Source of the DNA: Actinoplanes derwentensis
GTDB lineage: Bacteria; Actinomycetota; Actinomycetes; Mycobacteriales; Micromonosporaceae
Assembly (NCBI RefSeq): GCF_900104725.1
Contig: NZ_LT629758.1
Coordinates: forward strand, 10,334,001 to 10,398,000
Length of the DNA stretch: 64,000 bases
Direction: 5' to 3'
Each line of letters starts with the position of its first letter. Position 1 is the first letter of the stretch. The notes beneath the pieces were generated by a model. That model ran no database searches. It was not told where the DNA came from and saw only the letters and a list, made by a program, of their open reading frames with translations. Both the position numbers and the translations under genes were made by a program. Positions 61,382-64,000 of this stretch are shown one piece after another.

Positions 61382-62079
61382 TCGGCCCGCCCGGCTCCGG
61401 CAAGGGCACCCAGGCCGTGCACCTCGCCCAGCACTACGGCATCACCCACATCTCCAGCGGCGACCTGCTGCGCCGACACCTCACCGACGACACCATCATC
61501 GGCCGGTCCGTCGCCGCATACATCCACCGCGGCGACCTCGTCCCCGACAGCATCGTCATGGACATCCTCCGTACACCCGTGCAAGCAGCCACCCGCCGCG
61601 GGGGCTACATCCTCGACGGATTCCCCCGCACCGTCGACCAGGCCGAAACCGTCGACCGGGCCGCTGAACCACTCGGCACCGAAGTCCGCATCGCCGTGTA
61701 CCTCACCGCCGCACGATCCGAACTGATCCGTCGGCTACTGGCCCGAGGCGCGCAGACCGGCCGCACCGACGACACCGAACACGTCATCGCTCACCGCCTC
61801 GACGTCTTCGACCACGCCGCCACACCACTACTCGACTACTACCGCCAACGCCGGACCCTGATCACCGTCGACGGTGATCAGCCGGTAGCCGAAGTCACCC
61901 GGACCGCGATCGCCCACCTCGACCAGGCCCGCCACGAGCTTGGCCTTCCCGAACACCGCCACACCCCACCACCGGTGGCCGGTCAGCACACCAAACTGAC
62001 AGCGACCCTCGCGACATCCCGCCAGCCGGCCCCACACCCCGGGCAGAACCGGCAAACCACCGGCCACGGCCGCAAATAG
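61366..62079 (+). CDS. adk: Adenylate-kinase-family nucleoside monophosphate kinase
   Basis: A 237-residue kinase: P-loop GPPGSGKGTQ (residues 7-16), SSGDLLRRHL (AMP site), GYILDGFPRTVDQAE, and a short-LID RLLARG...DTEHVIAHRL. It phosphorylates AMP with ATP. Length exceeds the ~190 core by a ~45-residue Pro/His/Thr-rich tail of unknown role. The ATG lies inside the SulP gene end (16-base overlap), so it belongs to the ArsR-SulP operon rather than the usual secY-adk-map context, suggesting a second specialised copy. Confidence 0.88.
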   Translation: MRLLLIGPPGSGKGTQAVHLAQHYGITHISSGDLLRRHLTDDTIIGRSVAAYIHRGDLVPDSIVMDILRTPVQAATRRGGYILDGFPRTVDQAETVDRAAEPLGTEVRIAVYLTAARSELIRRLLARGAQTGRTDDTEHVIAHRLDVFDHAATPLLDYYRQRRTLITVDGDQPVAEVTRTAIAHLDQARHELGLPEHRHTPPPVAGQHTKLTATLATSRQPAPHPGQNRQTTGHGRK

Positions 62080-62452
62080 TCACCCACCCCGGCCAGATCG
62101 CGGCCGATCCGCCGTGGCTACCAACAACCTCACCTGCCACGCCATCCGACCCCGCTACGACGGCCACGGGCGGCGTCCTCGCCGTCCCCGCGGCGCTGAT
62201 GCTGCTCAGTGTCGAGCGACGCTGACCGGCCGGCCACAGATGCGCCGGACCGGCCGGGCGGATGCAGCCCGACCAGCCGAGACTGATCGATGGCACCTGC
62301 ACAGCGCACCTGATCGCCAGTCGTGCGTACCGAGCGAGAGCCGGGGCATGTGCTCACGTAGCTGAGACGTAATCGTCCAGTCTCCGAAATCGGGGTTGTT
62401 CGGGTCTTCGTGGTCGGGCACCCTGGGCTCTTCGCTGTTCGGAGGTGGTCAG
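62080..62452. other. Intergenic stretch without a gene
   Basis: No frame with family similarity or codon-bias support. Only the ribosome site of the next gene (GGAGGTGGTC) near its right end is interpretable. Confidence 0.5.
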
Positions 62453-62866
62453 GTGCCAAGAGAGTCAGTCAAGCCGGGACGTGCCGGGGGACTGGGGCTG
62501 TTTCTGCTCGCGGTGCCGGCCGTGGTGGAGCCGGCGGTTACGGCGCTGGCCGTGGCCATGTTTCCGGAGATCGCTGATGCCTCCCTGCTGGGTGGGGCCG
62601 GCACCATTGCGGTGGGCGTCGCGGCGGCCGTGCTTGCGGCGGTGGGGGCGGCTCTCGCACTGCGCGGTACGCGCGGCCTGGCCGCCTCGATCATCGCCGT
62701 TCTGCTCAGTGTCGCCGGTGGGCTCGTTGCGCTGGTCGCCTTCTCGTTGCTCTTCGCCGGGGGAGCCTTGATCATTTTTGCGATACTGCTCCTGCACGCG
62801 GCGTTCTCGATCGCCATGATCGTTCGTGCGGTGACGCGGTCCGGGCCGGAGGGAGTGGCGCAGTGA
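62453..62866 (+). CDS. Small four-helix membrane protein
   Basis: A 137-residue protein with four hydrophobic segments (GLFLLAVPAVVEPAVTALAV, GVAAAVLAAVGAALAL, SIIAVLLSVAGGLVALVAFS, ALIIFAILLLHAAFSIAMIV). GTG 62453 has GGAGG seven bases upstream. Its stop overlaps the next start. First gene of a rightward cassette with YbaB-like and WXG100-like genes. Function unknown. Confidence 0.7.
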   Translation: MPRESVKPGRAGGLGLFLLAVPAVVEPAVTALAVAMFPEIADASLLGGAGTIAVGVAAAVLAAVGAALALRGTRGLAASIIAVLLSVAGGLVALVAFSLLFAGGALIIFAILLLHAAFSIAMIVRAVTRSGPEGVAQ

Positions 62867-63588
62867 GCAGCCAGACGTGGCCGGAAGGCCTGCAACGACT
62901 GCATCAGCAGGTCGACCGGCTGGGCGTTCTGGCCGGCGAGTTGACTGCGGCGATCCCGCAGCGGTCCGAGGGCAACGACCCCACCGGAGCAGTGTCCGTG
63001 GTTCTCGGCTCGGCGGGGTTGCCGTTGGAGATCCGGGTTCGCGGCGGATGGGATCGCCGGATCGAGCCGGAAGCACTCGGCGCCGCGGTCATGGGTGCGT
63101 GCAACGACGCCGTCCGGCAGGCGATGCGGGCCTGGACCGACCGCCTCGACGACGACCGGTGGTGGCGCCGGCAACGAGATGCGGAAGACGAGCCGTACGC
63201 CGGCCCTGTCCCTTATGCACTGCCGCCTGGTGGCCGTGTGCAGGTGGATGCCGAGTTCAGCGAACCGATTCTCCAGGCTCTTCATACGGCCGGATCCCGA
63301 GCAGGGGAGCCGCCGGCTTCGGTGGAAGGGCGCTACGACGGGCGTAATGTCATCGTCCGTCTCGGCGCGGGTGGTCTGGCGGGGTGTGAGATCGATCCGG
63401 GGTGGGCGCGTCGCCGCGACGGTGCGACGATCACCGCGGCCTTGGGTGGGGCCCTCGCCGATGCCAGAAGTCAGGTCGCCGAGCCGGGGAGGCAGGCGCC
63501 CACCGGAGTCGACGCGGCTCTGCACGATGCGCTGGCCACCCTCGCTGATCTGGCCGGCCAGGTTCCGAATCGAGGTGAGCGGACATGA
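62863..63588 (+). CDS. YbaB/EbfC-like or ESX-associated hypothetical protein
   Basis: A 241-residue protein. An N-terminal helix (WPEGLQRLHQQVDRLGVLAG) and segments PLEIRVRGGWDRRIEPEALG and AVMGACNDAVRQAMR recall YbaB/EbfC-type proteins found in actinobacterial WXG100 cassettes. The second half repeats a similar layout. GTG start overlaps the previous stop; the next ATG overlaps its own stop. Exact role unknown. Confidence 0.55.
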   Translation: MSSQTWPEGLQRLHQQVDRLGVLAGELTAAIPQRSEGNDPTGAVSVVLGSAGLPLEIRVRGGWDRRIEPEALGAAVMGACNDAVRQAMRAWTDRLDDDRWWRRQRDAEDEPYAGPVPYALPPGGRVQVDAEFSEPILQALHTAGSRAGEPPASVEGRYDGRNVIVRLGAGGLAGCEIDPGWARRRDGATITAALGGALADARSQVAEPGRQAPTGVDAALHDALATLADLAGQVPNRGERT

Positions 63589-63899
63589 GCCTTCCCACTC
63601 CGGAGGAGGTGTCGGTCGCGACGAACGCGTTGCGTACCGAAGCAGGTTTGTGGGATGAGCAGGCCGGACGCCTCGGTACGTTGAGCGGCGAGACGGCCGC
63701 GATGGAGTTCGGCCGGTTGGAAGCCGGCCTGTTTCAGGTGATGGTCGATCCGTACAACGATGTCATCCGGGCTGTCACGGCACGCTGTGCCGAGGGGGCG
63801 ACGGCGATGGGCGAGATCGCTGCGACTCTCCGCTCGGTCGCCGACACCTATGACGCCGAGGACCGGGCGGGCGCCCACCGGATCAAGAATATTTACTGA
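63585..63899 (+). CDS. WXG100-like small helical protein
   Basis: A 104-residue all-helical protein of WXG100 size: EVSVATNALRTEAGLWDEQA, then a hairpin region, then MGEIAATLRSVADTYDAEDR. The central motif is not WxG, so it is a divergent relative. The C-terminal YDAEDR resembles the YxxxD/E export signal of type VII secretion substrates. Translationally coupled to the gene before it. Confidence 0.6.
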   Translation: MSLPTPEEVSVATNALRTEAGLWDEQAGRLGTLSGETAAMEFGRLEAGLFQVMVDPYNDVIRAVTARCAEGATAMGEIAATLRSVADTYDAEDRAGAHRIKNIY

Positions 63900-63909
63900 C
63901 GGGGGATCA

Positions 63910-64000
63910 GTGGTGTTCAGCCAGGCACAGTATGAGGCCGTCATCGACGAGATCGACGGGGGTACGAAGACGCTTCAGGCCAAACTCGCCGAGGTCAAGC
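63910..64000 (+). CDS. Start of a further cassette gene, cut by the window edge
   Basis: From GTG 63910 (or the adjacent GTG 63913) the frame reads VFSQAQYEAVIDEIDGGTKT and onward to the window end. A GGGGGATCA precedes it. Its place after a WXG100-like gene suggests a large secreted or polymorphic effector, but only ~30 residues are visible. Confidence 0.45.
   Translation, partial: MVFSQAQYEAVIDEIDGGTKTLQAKLAEVK

Overview
The window is high-GC DNA with strong G/C preference at third codon positions. It carries actinobacterial features: SD-led ATGA/GTGA overlaps, leaderless promoters, ArsC/ArsR fusions, an ArsR-SulP pair, an actinobacterial TrwC-like relaxase and a WXG100-like cassette. A filamentous actinomycete, perhaps of the Micromonosporaceae, is my inference; no rRNA or complete tRNA is present to confirm it.

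Region 1 (1-15.9 kb) is part of a natural-product gene cluster cut by the left edge. It encodes a free-standing condensation-like protein, a DegT aminotransferase, an O-carbamoyltransferase, two radical SAM enzymes (one SPASM/twitch-like, one with a B12-type N-terminal domain), a regulator, an MFS exporter, an acyl carrier protein, a PIG-L deacetylase with an extra N-terminal domain, a Gfo/Idh dehydrogenase, a glycosyltransferase joined in frame to a glutamate-semialdehyde-type aminotransferase, and an AMP ligase. I do not recognise the product. The gene set fits an amino-sugar or cyclitol core that is carbamoylated and acylated from a carrier protein.

Region 2 (15.9-24.6 kb) has decayed insertion sequences around a TrwC-type relaxase fused to a membrane domain, a small membrane protein, a hypothetical protein truncated by an IS, and a large DUF6493-like helical-repeat protein.

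Region 3 (24.5-34.3 kb) is an arsenic island. A leaderless, ArsR-operator-controlled operon encodes an ArsR-ArsC fusion, two further complete arsenate reductases, one reductase-like paralogue lacking the second cysteine motif, an aquaglyceroporin and a trxB remnant. A second arsR is divergent from a flavoprotein with repeated Cys-Cys pairs. An arsR / UPF0718 permease / redox thioredoxin operon and lgt follow, with pseudogene debris between.

Region 4 (34.5-43.7 kb) is a persulfide/sulfide-handling regulon. It has four intact rhodanese-containing proteins outside CDR, an MBL-rhodanese pseudogene, a TauE/SafE permease, a CoA-disulfide-reductase-rhodanese, an SQR-like flavoprotein, a DsrC/TusE-like and a DsrE2-like protein, and a CsoR/CstR-family repressor. 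Five near-identical ATACCCC-type palindromes tie the units together.

Region 5 (43.8-52.2 kb) has a two-component system, a DUF2202 protein and two well-preserved insertion sequences: an IS701-type element with CTAG duplications and a possible -1 frameshift, and an ISAs1-type element with a perfect 10-bp duplication. The second sits beside a tRNA-3'-end-like sequence and a decayed tyrosine recombinase, suggesting an island boundary.

Region 6 (52.3-64 kb) has an ArsR/MMPL export operon, an IS-truncated amino-acid permease pseudogene, two paralogous ArsR regulators with related TTGCTAA operators, an ArsR-SulP-adenylate kinase operon, a degenerate HAD-like protein, and the start of a WXG100-like cassette cut by the right edge.
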